DNA of 34,139 nt from Ichthyobacteriaceae bacterium (GTDB lineage: Bacteria > Bacteroidota > Bacteroidia > Flavobacteriales > JADGDT01), in contig JADGDT010000026.1 in NCBI GenBank assembly GCA_016744755.1, positions 1 through 34,139 on the forward strand, read 5' to 3'. The position numbers and the translations under genes are program-made. This document shows positions 32,692 through 34,139 of the stretch, one piece after another; position 1 is the first letter of the stretch, and each line of letters begins with the position of its first letter. Below the pieces are notes generated by a model, which was not told the origin of the DNA, ran no database searches, and worked only from the letters and a program-made list of their open reading frames with translations.

Positions 32692-34011
32692 CATTAGTTC
32701 TCTAATGTGTTTTTTATTTTTAACCTTGTTTGGATCAATAGCAAACACATCAATAAATCTTTCTAACAGTAAAATATTGTGGTGTAGTGTTTTAACATTA
32801 GCCATAGAAAAAGCTCCTCTTGTTTCTTTAGGTATTGAAAACCAATATTCAACCTTAGCCAAGTTGATAGCAGTCAAAGAAGCATTAAAATGAAAATGCA
32901 ATTTATTTTTACTTCTAGCTTGACTATCATTTAATCCTGTGTGTTGTTTCCCATCACGATAAAGAAATTCAATTTGAAATCGACTTTTGTAAATTTCAAA
33001 TATTTCTTTAGCTTCTTGTGATTGATCAGTAGAGAAAAATAAAAGATATGATTTTTTTTTAGACTCAATCAATTCTTGATATACTAGTTTTATATTTCGT
33101 TTCAATCCTTTGCTATAGACAACTGCTGAGTATATTTTAGAATTTTCATATTCAAATTCCAATTTAAAATAATTCTTATCAATCTCTTTTAAATTTACCT
33201 TACCATCATACTTTCTAGGTCTTCCTTTTTTACCTGTTGGCTTACCCTTAAATAGATACATCAAATTTGTATCTATTCTAAGCCTTGAAACTAAATGGAA
33301 ACCAGATTCATTCATTTTGTCAGCAAAAGGTTTTTTTGAAAAATACGCATCCGCAACAATATATTTTGAAACTTTTAAAAGTTCTTCCTTCCTTTGATAA
33401 AGTACACTACCATACCAATCTACCAATGTCATTTTTTCTTCATTCAATTCTTTTTGGCTAGGTGTTTGAACTGCTTCTATGTGAAACGCTGTATTATTGT
33501 CTATATCTATTGCTGCAATTCCTCCAATTTCCAATCCTAGCTTAGCATGACCAGCAACTCCATACCAAAATTTGCCTAGCCCTGGTGTATGTTTTCCAGA
33601 TTTACTAATGTAGCTAGGGTCAAACACTATTGCAAAATTACCACTGCCATGTGTTTTTGTTAACTCGATATTGAAACCGATAAAATTAAATTGTTTTTCA
33701 AATTGTTGTCTGTATCTTTGTTCACTATGATATCCATATCGACCAAATTGATAAAAGTTCATTTTTCCTTTTATACTCATAAAAAGGAACATAATTTCGA
33801 TAAAAAAAGCTTTACGAGGCTTTGTTAATAATCTAACACTACTTAACATCCTGTTAATTAATGTGTTAAGGTTTAATTTAGCTTTGAAAATCACGTCTAT
33901 AGAAGCTCGGGAAAACTAATTAAGATAGTGATTTTCAAGCTTTTAACCTAATATTTATATGGTTAAAAATCTGTGCCCCAACACTTTAAAAGCATTTATT
34001 AACGGAGTATT
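32652..34011 (-). mobile_element. IS4-family insertion sequence, about 1.36 kb
   Basis: The transposase gene is bounded by inverted ends aatactccgtta (32652-32663) and taacggagtatt (34000-34011), twelve bases identical. The total length suits an IS4-family element. No convincing direct target duplication is visible when flanks are compared for several possible end points, which suggests rearrangement after insertion. The exact outer boundary may be off by one to three bases. Confidence 0.8.
32668..33894 (-). CDS. IS4-family DDE transposase
   Basis: This 408-residue transposase moves the element around it. The catalytic triad can be placed: first Asp at residue 92 (VFDPSYISKSG), second Asp at 182 (VADAYFSKKPF), and Glu at 309 within the family signature Y-x2-R-x3-E-x6-K (Tyr302, Arg305, Glu309, Lys316). 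The N-terminal part has the RMLSSVRLLTKPRKAFF helix-rich region likely to bind the ends. The gene is full length without frameshift, so the element may still be active. Its stop codon lies 16 bp from the left end. Confidence 0.93.
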   Translation of the reverse strand: MIFKAKLNLNTLINRMLSSVRLLTKPRKAFFIEIMFLFMSIKGKMNFYQFGRYGYHSEQRYRQQFEKQFNFIGFNIELTKTHGSGNFAIVFDPSYISKSGKHTPGLGKFWYGVAGHAKLGLEIGGIAAIDIDNNTAFHIEAVQTPSQKELNEEKMTLVDWYGSVLYQRKEELLKVSKYIVADAYFSKKPFADKMNESGFHLVSRLRIDTNLMYLFKGKPTGKKGRPRKYDGKVNLKEIDKNYFKLEFEYENSKIYSAVVYSKGLKRNIKLVYQELIESKKKSYLLFFSTDQSQEAKEIFEIYKSRFQIEFLYRDGKQHTGLNDSQARSKNKLHFHFNASLTAINLAKVEYWFSIPKETRGAFSMANVKTLHHNILLLERFIDVFAIDPNKVKNKKHIRELMLYGKIAA

Positions 34012-34031
34012 GGTATATTAACTTTGTAAAA

Positions 34032-34070
34032 AATAGCGAAGGTTTCGCTTAAAGCGAAGCCCTCGCTATT
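34032..34070. other. Nested hairpin at the right edge
   Basis: The outer arms aatagcga / tcgctatt enclose a perfect inner hairpin ttcgctt-a-aagcgaa. It lies 20 bp past the right end of the insertion element and may be the terminator or repeat of whatever gene follows the window. No gene is visible in 34012-34139. Confidence 0.5.
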
Positions 34071-34139
34071 CTAAAAGCAAAACCCTAAATCATATCTACA
34101 TGATAATTAAAGATATAAATCACTTAACGTAGTAAAATT

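Overview
The window is an AT-rich chromosomal segment of a Bacteroidota bacterium. The evidence is two large secreted proteins ending in Por/type IX secretion C-terminal sorting domains (motif YPNP), a TPR-type HisKA_2 kinase paired with a LytTR regulator, small Bacteroidota-type families (DUF6132, DUF3365 lipoprotein), little sign of Shine-Dalgarno sequences, and many intergenic palindromic repeats of kinds common in this phylum. A corrinoid methyltransferase cluster together with a type IX secretion cargo family suggests a facultatively or strictly anaerobic, perhaps marine, member. Genus-level placement is not possible from the sequence alone.

Left part (1-10.5 kb), mostly housekeeping: a PlsC-like acyltransferase, a WlbA-like sugar-nucleotide dehydrogenase, nucleoside diphosphate kinase, a Cof-type HAD phosphatase, an ArsR regulator with a small TTG-start rhodanese, a DUF6132 membrane protein, a DUF3365 haem lipoprotein, a CBS/DHH inorganic pyrophosphatase, a ROK sugar kinase, and a methylcrotonyl-type acyl-CoA carboxylase beta subunit without its biotin carboxylase.

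Middle part (10.6-20.2 kb, all minus strand): a corrinoid methyl-transfer cluster. Read in the direction of transcription it holds a corrinoid protein (20193-19522), a UroD/MtaA-type methyltransferase fused to a thioredoxin-like domain, a CobW-type GTPase, a stand-alone MetH-type activation domain, a ferredoxin-ASKHA reductive activator (RACo type), a second UroD-type methyltransferase, a RhaT-type sugar permease and a DUF2061 protein. No MttB, MtaB or pterin methyltransferase is present, so substrate and final methyl acceptor are unknown. Five of its intergenic gaps hold short tandem arrays with 7-, 14- or 15-bp periods, including a 22-unit perfectly phased array. A 134-bp copy of the rhaT 3' end lies beyond DUF2061.

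Right part (20.5-34.1 kb): a histidine kinase/LytTR pair followed by an array of type IX secretion surface-protein cassettes: an 884-residue nine-repeat plus LamG protein, a 1400-residue LamG/Ig/Asp-box protein, and a third LamG gene broken after about 49 codons by an IS4-family element. Each of the three is preceded by the same upstream block, containing three AGAACA boxes at exact 21-bp spacing. The kinase operon is itself preceded by a 13-bp direct repeat at the same spacing. Because LytTR regulators bind repeats about 21 bp apart, the inference is that this two-component system controls both itself and the cassette array.
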